DNA of 64,000 bases, from positions 7,364,501-7,428,500 of the forward strand of contig JARFJB010001278.1 in assembly GCA_036346205.1 (NCBI GenBank), written 5' to 3'. A model generated the notes under the pieces. The model did not search any database, was not told where the DNA came from, and worked only from the letters and a program-made list of their open reading frames with translations. Source of the stretch: Vesta saturnalis (lineage: Eukaryota; Arthropoda; Insecta; Coleoptera; Lampyridae). This document shows, piece after piece, positions 1 to 10,446 of this stretch; position 1 is the first letter of the stretch; each line of letters starts with the position of its first letter. The position numbers were made by a program, and so were the translations under genes.

Positions 1-150
1 GAGACAATGTATGAATCTTGCGGAAGCTAGGAGGTATGCGGAGATAGGAAAGCATGGTGAAAGAATGTAAATGAAAAATAAATAAGAGGCAGGGATTGTT
101 TTGCCTACCCCGCAAGGAATGGCGTGAAGGTCAAGTTAAGTTAAGTTATT
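1..150 (+). mobile_element. Probable 3' end of a non-LTR retrotransposon
   Basis: A frame open from base 2 ends at a TAA at 68-70 and gives a basic, alpha-helical C-terminus containing AEARRYAEIGKHGE. It is followed by a short 3' UTR-like stretch and then a GTTAA-type repeat near 132-147. This layout (C-terminal codons, short GC-richer UTR, simple repeat tail) is typical of LINE 3' ends in insects. The 5' part lies outside the window. It could belong to the same LINE group as the fragment near 25 kb, but there is no overlap to compare. Confidence 0.35.
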
Positions 151-228
151 ATTTACTGTTATATCCCGGGTCATAATGACCCGAACACAATAAGTGAAAC
201 CAAAATGTTAACACAATAGGAGGGTTAA

Positions 229-530
229 TATAAATTTAAACGTTTCGATAACAGTTCCAGTTATCGCCCCCAGTAAATAATAATAGTTTTTAAATTAATT
301 CACAATCCAGCCTCTAACGGTCGAAGGCTAACAATGAAATATGTCATATTAAAAAAAACAAATAATCAAGGCCGTTTAATAATATTTCATTTAAAGATCA
401 AACTGTTACATTAATAGCAGCCTTATATTTCATAAATTTAATTTGACGTTTTCATTAAATTTTTAAGGTTATTATCATTTACCGAGAACGATAACAGTAA
501 TTGCTATCGAAACGTTTCAATTTATATAAA
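229..530. repeat. Small palindromic MITE-like repeat
   Basis: The two ends are imperfect inverted copies. The left end reads AAATTTAAACGTTTCGATAA near 232-251, and the right end carries TATCGAAACGTTTCAATTTA near 505-524. The 200-bp interior is AT-rich and has no coding sense. No clear target duplication was found, so the class is unknown. Both ends contain the recurrent TATCGAAACGTTT motif discussed in the findings. Confidence 0.35.
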
Positions 531-1250
531 AGATAAAAAATACATTATTTAACACCCAAAGGATAAATATTTTAATTATGTGTGATAATCGTCAACGTTT
601 GCATTTTGATGTAGGTTAATATATTCATTTTTGAATATGTAAACTTTCACCATTATTACACATATTTAAAATACTTAGCTTTTTGGGTTTTTAAATGGTG
701 TATTGTTGTATTTATGTTTATACATTCATCAAACTGTTATATTAATAGCAGGCTTATGTTTGCGTTTTCAGTTTCCATATTTCAGAAGTTTGTTTAAAGA
801 TTTTATTATTAGTGAGTACGCTAATTGTAAGTGGTATTGAATGGTTTAGATTCGTATAAATATAAATATAGAAATACACCATTAAAAACCCGAAACGCTA
901 AGTATTTTAAATATTCCCTTTTTTTATTTACTTTAGCTAAACTGAAACAAATACATTTAAGTTTCCTGAAATTGAACACCCCATGTTTTATTACACGATT
1001 ATTGAAAACCAGTGACGGGCCCAAGTCGCAATGTCTAATGTTCACAACACCCACTCGATATAGACAATGTTCATAACGCCCACTTTGTTTATAACAGCTA
1101 CTTTGAGACATTGAGACTCCGAGGGTTAGCTCAGATGAGGTCATGCGCTTCAAGAAGTGTTAGGAAAACGCATTCCAGTCGACATTTAAAGTTTTTAATT
1201 ACGATACGGGTTAAAGGTGCTAAATAGAATATAGTTTTGACCCACAGGGG
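531..1250. other. AT-rich interval without recognisable gene
   Basis: There are only short open frames on either strand, with no protein family sense and no repeat boundary that I can define. Confidence 0.5.
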
Positions 1251-1254
1251 TAGT

Positions 1255-2060
1255 CGGAGATGATAATGGTGCCTACGTAGCATTCATGAACGAAAAAGGG
1301 AGCTGTGTTCTGATCAAATGACGTGGTCAGGTATTGAGGTACCGATGTATTCGAAGAATGCGAGTTCGATACATATGAGAAACGCAATATGGCTCACGAC
1401 AGATTATTTCCGTTGTTACTGATTCTGTCTCCGAATTGCATGTGGCGGGCATTAAAATCACCTACGATTACAACATTGGGAAGGTTAGATACGTACTGTA
1501 AAAGGTCACCAGAAATGGTATTGGGACTGGGGTTAAAATAGAAAAATAACTTATTAGCATCAGCGAAGGGGATTATCGCGACGGTAATTGAAATCGGGAA
1601 TTTAGAAGACAGCGTGTCAAACTTTGTAAAAAGTGATTAATGGTAAGTAAGTTTGATGTTTGAGTGAGTGTAGTCTCCGGTGTCGGGTTTGAGAAACAGG
1701 ACACTTCGATTAAGGGATGGATTTACAAGAGTCGACTTGTGACTTTCGCCACAATTGGGGCATCGGTTAGATACTCGATAGCTGTACGCAATCTTCGAAG
1801 GGGAACTGGGACGTTCCCGAGGCTTCTGGCATTACAAGGAGTAGGATTAATGTGCTCTCCAAGTTATTACAGTTTGGCCGAGTGATGGATTTACAGGTGG
1901 ATCCGTGATATCCCCACATTATTATTAGGTAATATGGTGCGAAGACGAACACGCCCAGAGTAGTCTAGGGTGAGAAGGAGGATAAGGGATGTGGGAGTGT
2001 TAGTTGCATTTGAGACGATTCGTACTGATCTTTTGCCAAAGGAAAAGCAATTAAATTGAG
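1255..2060 (-). pseudogene. Decayed jockey-type LINE: gag-like zinc knuckles and endonuclease start
   Basis: On the minus strand, about 1502-1390 translates to a stretch with NLPNVVIVGDFNARH followed by FGDRISNNGNNLS. This is the catalytic DFNARH block and following NG..L of an APE-type LINE endonuclease (known family motif). Upstream on the same strand, about 1940-1700 gives WGYHGSTCKSITRPNC and CPNCGESHKS, which resemble the CCHC knuckles at the end of jockey ORF1. The order gag-like then endonuclease fits a two-ORF LINE. Frames are broken by stops and shifts throughout, and no reverse transcriptase follows downstream, so this is a dead internal fragment. The endonuclease call is firm; the gag part is weaker. 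Confidence 0.5.
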
Positions 2061-2879
2061 GATCCCTTTAGTAAGGATATGATTATCAACGTGACGGATC
2101 ACGCAAAAGAAGGAAGAAAGCCTAGGAGTGCAGAAGTATAGGCGAGGACCGGAAAGTTAAGTGATGGGAGTATCTCTGAAATGATACTGTTACTGTAGCC
2201 TAAGTAAGCTGCGTAGCATCCGCTAAGAGAAGTAGTTTTAGAAAGACGTTTTCTGATCCAAAAATACTAATCGTGGCCAAGTTTCAACTCTTAAGTCAAT
2301 TTTTTAAAAATTAAGTAGAAGACTGAAAAATTAAGTTATACGAAAGCAATCTCCCCCTTGCCGGATCAGACATACAGTGTGTCCAAAATTGGTCTGTGCA
2401 GTAGTGCTATCTTGGAAGCTATAAGAGATCGAAAGACGGTTAAATGGAGAAAGTTTTAGAGAATGCCATTCTGAAATCAAGGCTATCTCAAATATTTTTC
2501 AAAATATTCGAAAAAAACTGAAAATCGTCAATTTTTATTTTTAGCTATATCTCTTTCATTTTAACAGATATAAAAAAATAAATACACTTTGCCATTGCCA
2601 CTTTCTATCATCTAATTGATTGGTGACAGAAAAAAATTAATCCGACGTTTCGTCGATTAGCGACCATCATCAACTTTATTTTTTTCATATGAGGTGGAAA
2701 TTAGCTAATGGTATAAAATGATCGTTGCTCTGTTAACGTGTGGTCATAAATAAATGGATCAATCAGACGATTTCCTGAAATTAATTGGGAATGTTAAAAA
2801 AATGAGTCGTAGTTAATTTATTAAATGTTACTCAATTAACTCAAACAAAGATATTATTTACCGATCATTCCGCATCACA

Positions 2880-3103
2880 CATTAAAACCAAATCGTAGTT
2901 GAAGTCGGCGTGGAGCGCGAATATGTGGATTTTCACGGGCCCGGTAATGATGATTTTTTTTTATTGAAGACTCCACAGTTGGTACAACGTGTCTCATCTG
3001 TCCATACAACTTTATCCGAAAAATCACGATTTTCTTGAAATTTACGATGGTACCAATTACAAAATTCGATTCTCCTGTCAAAGTCACCTTCTTGCAAGCC
3101 TTG
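2880..3103 (-). pseudogene. Outer element transposase, start of DDE domain
   Basis: This continues the 5296-5593 fragment across the inner insertion. Minus-strand codons give GDFDRRIEFCNWY and then VVWTDET, the first catalytic aspartate context (W[TS]DE) of Tc1/mariner transposases. Sense is lost after about 75 residues, and no DGAPAH or third-aspartate block follows before the left inverted repeat. The C-terminal half has therefore been deleted. Confidence 0.75.
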
Positions 3104-3105
3104 TA

Positions 3106-5293
3106 CAGGTTGTCCTATTTTCGTATATTTTACGGGGCATCTCGCTTATTTTTTAGGTTAGAACCTTGCGGTTTTCGCGACACCGTGCTATTTTTTAATG
3201 AAACCAAAGATGCAAATTTGCTATATCCATCTTAGCTTGTGTGCTACAGGGTGATTTTGGAAAAATTGCATTTTCCGTCATCCCCTGTAACTCTGTTATT
3301 GTCAGACATATTAAAAAAGTAAAAACTGATATTAGTAGATTTTTTTACGTAGAATCCAGTGGCGTACTCAGATTTTCTTTAGAGGTCACAGTTTTTGAGA
3401 TATTGACATAACCTACTTTTTTTTAATGGGACACCCTATATATTTTTTTAAAATCTTTTTCCCCTTTCCAAGAGCTTTTCAAAAATATAGCATAGTCTAC
3501 ATTTATTTTTATAAATAACGAGACAAAATGATTTTTGTCTATAATTTACATTGATAATAGTGGATAGCCGTGGGTAACCATGGTAACGCAAAAAACAAAA
3601 TAATTAACGTTCTGCCATTACTTAGGTATTTGATTTTTGAAGTTTCTGCTTCTCTCAAATTATTCCTGGTTACATTTTCCCAAATTTAGTACTGATATTT
3701 ATTGTTATTCGTTGTTTTTGTTTATTGTTATTGTTCTTGTTGTTGTTGTTCTTGTTTAATTATTTTTTAATATGGCTCGAAACCAAAAATTTTGAGAAAT
3801 ATGATATGAATACCTGCTTCATATTATCTAATGAAAACGCAGACCGGGCCTTAGAACTCTATCTGAACAGGTCAGTTAATCTTTACCTTAGAATTTGTAT
3901 TTATTTTATATACCTATTTTGCCATATAGATATCCCGAAAGAAGACAACCCGACAGAAGAATATTTCAAAAATTAAAATTTAATCTTTGCCAACATGGAT
4001 GTTTTGACAAACCTCGACCCCGAGTTTACAACAAAAAGAACGAGGAATCAGAGATCAACGTTTTAGCAGTTGGTCAAGCCACTCCTGAAACCTCGTGCAG
4101 GAAAGTAGATGAAGAGACCGGTGTGTCTAAAACAACAGTGCAAAGGATTTAAAAAAAAAACATAAATTCAAACCCTACAAGTATAAACTTGTTCATCATC
4201 TGCACCCTGGTGATGCTGAACATAGATTGGAGTTCTGCAATTGGTTTATAAATATGAAAACTCAGGATAATAATCTTGAAAAAAAAATAATTTGGTCAGA
4301 CGAGGCACATTTCACAAGTTCGGGAATCCTTAATAGACACAACTCGCGGTTTTGGAGTCAAGAAAACACCCACGTGATTTTTCCTAGAGAGAAATAGTTT
4401 ACAAGATTTAAACCTAAACTCTAATGGGTACTTACAAATTCTACAAGAAAAAACTATGAACATTTTAGAAGATATTCCACGGGCTCAACTGAACGATATA
4501 TTCTTCCAGCAGGATGGGGCTCCAGCCCACAATGCTAGAATAATACAAAACTGGCTAAATGAACGTTTTCCCAGGAGATGAATTGGAACAAATGGACCTG
4601 TTCGATGGCCACCACGATCACCGAATCTCTCGGTTTTGGATTTTTTTGTGGGGTATTTAAAGAATAAAATTTATTCAAGGCAATATGTCAACCTGCAACA
4701 ATTAAAAATTGCAACGGAAAATGCTTTTGCAGAATTACGAAGACAATCACTTATTTTGGAAAATGCTATTAAAAGAATTTATAAACTTTGTGAAACGTGT
4801 AAGAGACATAATGGTCTGCAATTTGAACAATATTTGTGATTAATTAATTATTTTGTTTTTTATCAATGCAAATTATAGAAAAAATCATTTTTTCACGTTA
4901 TTTATAAAAATAAATATAGACTATGCTACATTTTTGAAAAGATCTTGGCAAGGGGAAAAAGATTTTAAAAAAATATAAAGGGTGTCCCATTAAAAAAAAG
5001 TAGGTTATCTCAAAAACTGTGACCTCTAAAGAAAATCTGAGTATCGCCACTGGATTCCACGTAAAACAATCTACAAATATCAGTTTTTACTTTTTTAATA
5101 TGTCTGACAATAACAGAGTTACAGGGGATGACTGAAAATGCAATTTTTCCAAAATCACCCTGTAGCACAAAAACTAAGATGGCTATGGCAAATTTGATTA
5201 GTGCATCTTCGATTTCATAAAAAGTAGCACGGTGTCGCGAAAACCGCAAAGTTTTAAGATACCCCGTAAAACAAACGAAAATGGGACAACCTG
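3106..5293 (+). mobile_element. Inner Tc1/mariner-like (DD41D) transposon with long inverted repeats
   Basis: The ends are CAGGTTGTCC at 3106 and the complement GGACAACCTG ending at 5293, each flanked by TA (3104-3105 and 5294-5295). The terminal inverted repeats are about 440 bp (3106-3556 and 4861-5293) and nearly identical apart from small indels. A second end-like sequence, TACAGGGTG, sits about 140 bp inside each repeat (left copy near 3244). The element is 2188 bp and carries one plus-strand transposase. It sits inside the transposase of the outer element, so it inserted later. Confidence 0.9.
3772..4839 (+). pseudogene. DD41D Tc1/mariner-like transposase with one intron
   Basis: This is a cut-and-paste transposase. 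The N-terminal domain begins near the ATG at 3772 (one-base shift just after it) and contains FEKYDMNTCFILSNENADRA. A 59-nt intron (3871-3929, GTCAGT to ATAG) joins LYLNR to YPERRQPDRR in frame. The second helix-turn-helix is near VSKTTVQRI. Catalytic blocks are IIWSDEAHF (near 4288), FFQQDGAPAH (near 4502) and SVLDFFVWGYLK (near 4630). I count 41 residues between the second and third aspartates. Decay: frameshift at the A-run near 4150, an in-frame stop in the first block, loss of about 45 residues between the first two blocks, and TGA at 4579. The final stop is at 4837-4839, just before the right inverted repeat. Confidence 0.85.
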
Positions 5294-5295
5294 TA

Positions 5296-5593
5296 CAATT
5301 GTTGGCTTGTAAGGATGATATTTAACAACTTTCAAAACGTTCTGTACAGTGGATTTTGGAATATAAAACTCCGTGCCACAATTTCGTACTGAAGATTTCG
5401 GATTTTCGTCAAAACTTCCAAATTCTATTAAATTTCTTACTGCATTACTATAATGATTTCTGTCAGGTTGTCTTCTTTCGGGGTACATTTGAAAATAGTC
5501 ATCACTAGCTCTGGTAGCATTTCTTTCATTTTTGATATAGCACACTAATATATCAAAATTTTCTTCGTTAGAATAATTTAACGCCATTTTCAA
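5296..5593 (-). pseudogene. Outer element transposase, N-terminal half
   Basis: The protein starts with a methionine at 5593 and reads as an N-terminal DNA-binding domain of the kind found on many insect Tc1/mariner transposases (similar to DUF4817). Landmarks are NYSNEENFDILVCYIK, the conserved YPERRQPDR block and, about 75 residues in, FYIPKSTVQNVLK, the second helix-turn-helix. The frame then runs into the inverted repeat of the inner element at TA 5294-5295. Removing that element and one TA continues the same frame at 3103 with QGLQEGDFDRRIEFCNW, the usual linker to the DDE domain. It is non-functional because it is interrupted and lacks the catalytic C-terminal part. Confidence 0.8.
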
Positions 5594-6511
5594 ACAATAT
5601 TCATTAAAATGTGAGAAACTATTGTAGTCTTTTGTCAGATAACATTATTGTTATACAATAATTGTTTTAAACTCATCAAGGTCTACTACCAGAAATTTAA
5701 AATAATCGAATTCATTATTTAGCTGTAGTTAATTTTTAAGTGTTTTAATAGGATTTTTCACATTTTTTTAAACATTTTCACTCGAAGTAAATGTATTGTT
5801 AGGTGTTTACTTAAGTTTAAACTTAATAAAAGAGTTATTTATCTGTCATTGTTTAAACAAGGTTTGGAAAGGCTTTTTCGATATCGTAATAAATAGTTAT
5901 CTACGAATAGGTAGTTACTGTTCATAAGAGATTACTTGATGATGCTTTTGATGAGTCGAAACGTCCTATTATGAATTATGAGTTGAAATAAATGTACATT
6001 TGCAGAATAAATTGCTTAGGTAGTTTTTTTTTTCAAAAATTTTTCATAAAAAAAAGAGATATTTGAAAATGTCAAGAACGAGAGTGGAAACATCGAATTA
6101 TGATTAAGTGTTATACATCGTTGGATTTAGAATAAAAAAAAAGGAATCATTTTATACCAAAAAATAAAGTTGATGATGGTCTCTAATTGACGAAACGTCA
6201 GATTAAATTTTTTCTGTCGCCAATCAATAGAGGATAAAGGTGGCAATGGCAAAGTGTAATTTATTTTTGTATATCTGTTCAAATAAAAGAGATATAGCTA
6301 AAAATAAAAATTGTCGATTTACAGTTTTTTTCGAATATTTTGAAAAATATTTGAGAATGGCATTTTAGTGGGCTAAAAATTCTCTAAATCTTTCTCCATT
6401 TAACCGTCTTTCGATCTCATAGTTTTCAACATAGCATACTGCACAGACCAATTTTGGACACACTGTATGTAAGTTTTTGTTATGAACGAATAAGTTCAAA
6501 GGTAAATATGT

Positions 6512-6699
6512 AATTAAAATTATTATTAATTTTATTAAATACATAAATAAAAAGTTTGCCTCGAGTAGGATTTGAACCTACGACCTGCACTTTACTAAAG
6601 TACCGCGCTAACCAACTGCGCCATCAAGGTTCAAGCCCCAATCGATGTAAATTTTATCTTTATGTATGTATTTAATAAAATTAATAATAATTTTTAATT
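6512..6699. repeat. 42-bp inverted repeats bracketing a tRNA-like gene
   Basis: 6512-6554 and 6658-6699 are almost perfect complements of each other (AT-rich, containing TTATTAAATACATA). Between them lies the tRNA-like sequence and a 26-bp leader. No TA or other target duplication is obvious. The structure looks like a small palindromic element with a tRNA cargo. Confidence 0.7.
6557..6630 (-). tRNA. tRNA-Thr(AGU)-like gene
   Basis: The minus strand folds into a full cloverleaf. The acceptor ACCTTGA pairs with TCGAGGC except at the first pair. The D-arm is GCGC-AGTTGGTTA-GCGC, the anticodon stem is GTACT/AGTGC with loop TTAGTAA (anticodon AGU), the variable region is AGGTC, and the T-arm is GTAGG-TTCAAAT-CCTAC. 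A and B box positions are conserved. The first acceptor pair is a mismatch, and the locus is embedded in a palindrome with a leader shared with another tRNA-like locus at 48 kb. It may therefore be a mobile tRNA copy or SINE relative rather than a housekeeping gene. Confidence 0.7.
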
Positions 6700-9600
6700 G
6701 TATATACGTTATTTACAGTTGAGTGGATTTTACAGTGCGTCAGCTTCTTTTGAGAAACGAGCCCACAGGTCGAGTTTATCATTAGCTGGAGCAACTATAT
6801 CGTTAATGCGCGAGACTTGTATTAAATTTATTGGCCGTCTATTTTCACATGTTGAAAATTGTACTATTAATGTAAATGTTTACAATTACAATAACTGCGT
6901 TTTTGATAAAGAACCTAAATAAACAAATGAACTGCACTTAACAATGTTCGCTGTAATAGTATTGAATAAAACAATATCAAATTATTTTCTTGTATATTCA
7001 ACAACTGGTGATATCGATAAACATAACCAACATTCATCAATTGCTAAAATGTCAAACTGTTCTAAGTTATCGAGAGTACCTTACAATTTTAACTAAAAAT
7101 GTAAAAATAAGGATGTTTTGGACATATTTTTTATTATTTTATACTTCATATATTTTTTCTATGTTTCTGAAGCTTACAATTTACTGACCATTTTACCGCA
7201 CTGTAGCGGTGTTTTTACAATATTGTGGGTAAAAATGAAGTTACATTTGACGTTCACAAGATTGTAACATCAATTTTACGTTTCAGGAGGCCAAAAAAAT
7301 AATAAATCATTTTTTAATGGCAACAAAAGAATATCGCACATATTTATTAAGTCAGCAGATACAAATATTCAAAATTTTAAAACTAACTCTTTCATAAATC
7401 GATAGTTTCAATTTGTTAATGGACACCCTGTATAAGCATGATTTTATTAACCTTACCAAAACCTTGCATAATAAAAATCAAGTAACCACAATGTTGTAAA
7501 TCGGTGAGGTTTTACTTTAAACTATATCTTGAACTAAATTACAAAAAAAAGTTACAACAAAAATTGTCGGACTTACCTTTTTTGTTTAAAAAAATAAATA
7601 AATAAGTTGCGTTTGGACCATCACTTTTTAAAAAACTACTATTTTGTGAAATTAATTACTTCAAAAATGTTAAAATAGTTTAATTTATTGTATCTGTAAC
7701 AATACATTATCTCCTAATTACGTTATTGTCTCAAAATATTGTATCAATTGGCATGGATCCATTCATTCATCATAATTGTTTTTAAAATTTTCTTGAAATA
7801 ATACCATTAGATGGATTTTGTTTTAAACTCACTTTCTAACTATACTTTCTCTTAAACTGTTTTTCTTTAATAGGTACCTATATATCATATTTCACTTACA
7901 AAGCAAAATAATTAAATTTTTTTAAACATCACTCGGTTTCAACACGTATAATTCACAAAAAAAGGAGTGCCTCAAGAATCAGTTGTAAGACCTATCTATT
8001 ATACAATGTTTATAAACGTATAAAAAAGACAAAGTTCATCAGATAGAAAATAAATGCCTTTAAATTCTGATATAATCTCGATTAAAGCAGATGCAAGAGC
8101 ACGTGTGTTATTTAAATGTTACAAAAGAAGCGTTTCGTTGATATTTCTATTTATCTGCATATAAGATAGACATAAACAAAGAAAGGATGTTCTCACTAAC
8201 CACATATCAAACATCTGCATGCTTTAAACGTGTGTGCAGCTTATAGGTAAAAAAGAACGTGCAAAGTTCAATAACCGGTTCGATAATTAATTGATGTTGA
8301 TCATTTTAATCACGATGTTTTTATGTAGGGATTAAAATAGTCCTTATTTGACAAATTATGTGTAAAGTAACCACAATGTTTTGACCAACATCCTCGTTTC
8401 TTTGTTCATGCTTAAAAAAATTAATTTGTAAGAAGAGCTTGTAGATAATAAAATTAGTAATTAGTAACTGGCATAATTATTCGTCAAACCTACGTAAAAA
8501 CTTACATAATTTATAATAACAATAAAGGTGAATCATGCATCTAATTAATTGTTGTAAGAGTTCAGTCAACTTGAACCCTTTGTCAATAATTCTGAAAGAT
8601 ACGAAGAAGAAGCGTAAACATAATAATAGCTTATGACTTTCTATAGTTAGTACATAACGTTACTTGTAATGTGCATAAAAAGTGCACAATAACAACTTGA
8701 ACAATGGATGTACCGGACGTACACGATTTTTATTATGCAAGAACAGTTGCGTGTTGTTGATTTTTGTTTGAAAATAAAATATATACGTTGTATTAATTGT
8801 TAAATCGTAAATTACGTTCTTTACATATTCACTTTCATGGTGAGATGTAAGAAATTCAATTTTCGAAATACAAAACTTCCATTCATAAACCTAATTAGCC
8901 TATTCAAAACTTGCAAACAAAACGGCGCTTTTTTTTTACTGGTTTTGCTCATTTAGCAGTTTGTGTTATCCATTCTTGAAATAATATGATGTTTACCTTT
9001 TTCCTCCTACGTTTGGTTTATCTTCTATTGCCAATCATGTTTTACTACGTGGGCGAGAAAAATTGGACATCACGTAATTTTTTAAATTTTTATGACCATT
9101 ATACAGGGTACGTTTTTTTTATGTCTACTATGGGAATATCGAAAACTAGAGCAAATAGAAAGACGGTTAACTGGGGAAACATTTGCAGTTTTATGAGGCA
9201 AATTCAGTGCACCATTTGTTTTCTACAAAAAGTTCAAGACTATCTAGATCTTAGGGGGTAGACAAACGTGTTAGTCCGTTTACGTTGAAACGTGTCATTT
9301 TCTAGAAAACGGTTAATCCGATCTTAACGAAATTTTGCACACTTCTATTTAGCAATAAAATAAGTAAACTGCGCGAGGGGTTTTTAAAAAATTATAATAG
9401 TATGCGTTTAGCAAAGTGTTGAAGTTGTTAAGTTGTACTATTTACTTGGATCAACCTATTTTAAATTCTGAATGGAAAATTAAAAATCCCGCCACTCAGA
9501 TGACAGCCAGTAATGTCACCTTTCAAAAAAAAAAATGGAATTCGATATCTTTTGTAAGTTTCTGAAAAACGGATAATAAAGTCTAAAAATATGTAAAAAA

Positions 9601-10440
9601 ATCATTTTTCAGGAAAGCCGAAAAACTATTTTCCTCTTATTTTCAATCACTTTTATACATTTTTCGATCACTTTTTATTATTCTAGTAGCGGACCGCGAA
9701 AATTTTATTATTGCAACAAACATATTTTAAATCAAAATTGTTACCGCGATAGGAAAGTTATTTAATGGGGTTTAACATATTTTATTAAATATTAAGTCGT
9801 CATTTGAGCATGGTTTTCGGGATATTTTATTTTTGTAACTAATATTTGGCTAAGGGTTGAAAAACACGTGTTTGAGGTTTGACTAGTAGGTGTACGCTTA
9901 AAAGCTGCTTTACTGAAGGGGCGAAACGAACCATCGGAATTTCTTACATGTAAAAATGTCACTAGCTAGAAATTAATTACGTTGGTACACACTGCAATCA
10001 AAGACGTCTTTGTTTGGTAGGTCGAAACTTGAGACCTAAATGTAGCGCTTGTTACGGACGAATGCATATTTTTAAAATTAAGATGTCGTTAAATAATTAA
10101 TATGAAACTGTTCCAACATAATAATTTTTTCTTTTTTATTACTTTTGAAAAATGAGGATTGATTGCGGAAGTAAATGTAGTAAGTTTGAAATCGGGGGGA
10201 AAAGTTAGTGACAGTTAGAGTGTCGACGGAGCCAGATCGAGTTGGTTAATTATATACCTTCAATGTAAACAGTTGTCCTTAAAAGATTTCTTGCGGGTAC
10301 ATTTTCTTTTGAATTAGGCAGCGCTAATTTGTGTTTTCTTTCGGTGTTAGTTTAATGTGGTTTTCAAATATTAATCTATAAATAACAGTCACCCTTTTTG
10401 AAGTTAAACCGCGCATGTTAACGATTTGTGTCTGTGATCA
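6700..10440. other. Long AT-rich interval, no gene recognised
   Basis: There are no convincing genes on either strand apart from the RT scrap at 7955-8036. Isolated Tc1-type end sequences occur (ACACCCTGTA near 7424 and TACAGGGTA near 9101), but no matching partner ends were found. Confidence 0.5.
7955..8036 (+). pseudogene. Tiny reverse-transcriptase scrap
   Basis: The plus strand reads GVPQESVVRPIYYTMFINV, a diverged version of the LINE RT block GVPQGSVLGP..F..YIND. Nothing else of the RT is recognisable around it. Confidence 0.35.
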
Positions 10441-10446
10441 ATTAAA

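Larger units (their letters stand above)
2375..6465 (-). mobile_element. Outer Tc1/mariner-like transposon, interrupted and internally deleted
   Basis: The ends are inverted: CAGTGTGTCCAAAATTGG at 2375 and its complement ending at 6465, each bordered by TA (2373-2374 and 6466-6467), the Tc1/mariner target duplication. The inverted repeats run about 330-350 bp (2375-2723 and 6144-6465). The transposase is on the minus strand and is split by the 3106-5293 insertion. It covers only the N-terminal helix-turn-helix part and the first catalytic region; the segment that should hold the second and third acidic residues is absent, so the copy was already defective. A related element begins at 38738. 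Confidence 0.85.

Noticed and set aside
2641..2674. Functional hammerhead ribozyme at this copy
   Set aside because: The position equivalent to the invariant first C of CUGANGA is U here and in the 6169 and 39021 copies. I keep only the motif recurrence as a finding, not a ribozyme annotation.
5010..5249. Minus-strand frame in the right inverted repeat of the inner element
   Set aside because: The same sequence occurs inverted at the left end. It is terminal repeat, not coding.
8986..9261. 91-residue plus-strand frame with hydrophobic start
   Set aside because: No family resemblance. It runs through a Tc1-type end-like sequence (TACAGGGTA), so it is probably chance.
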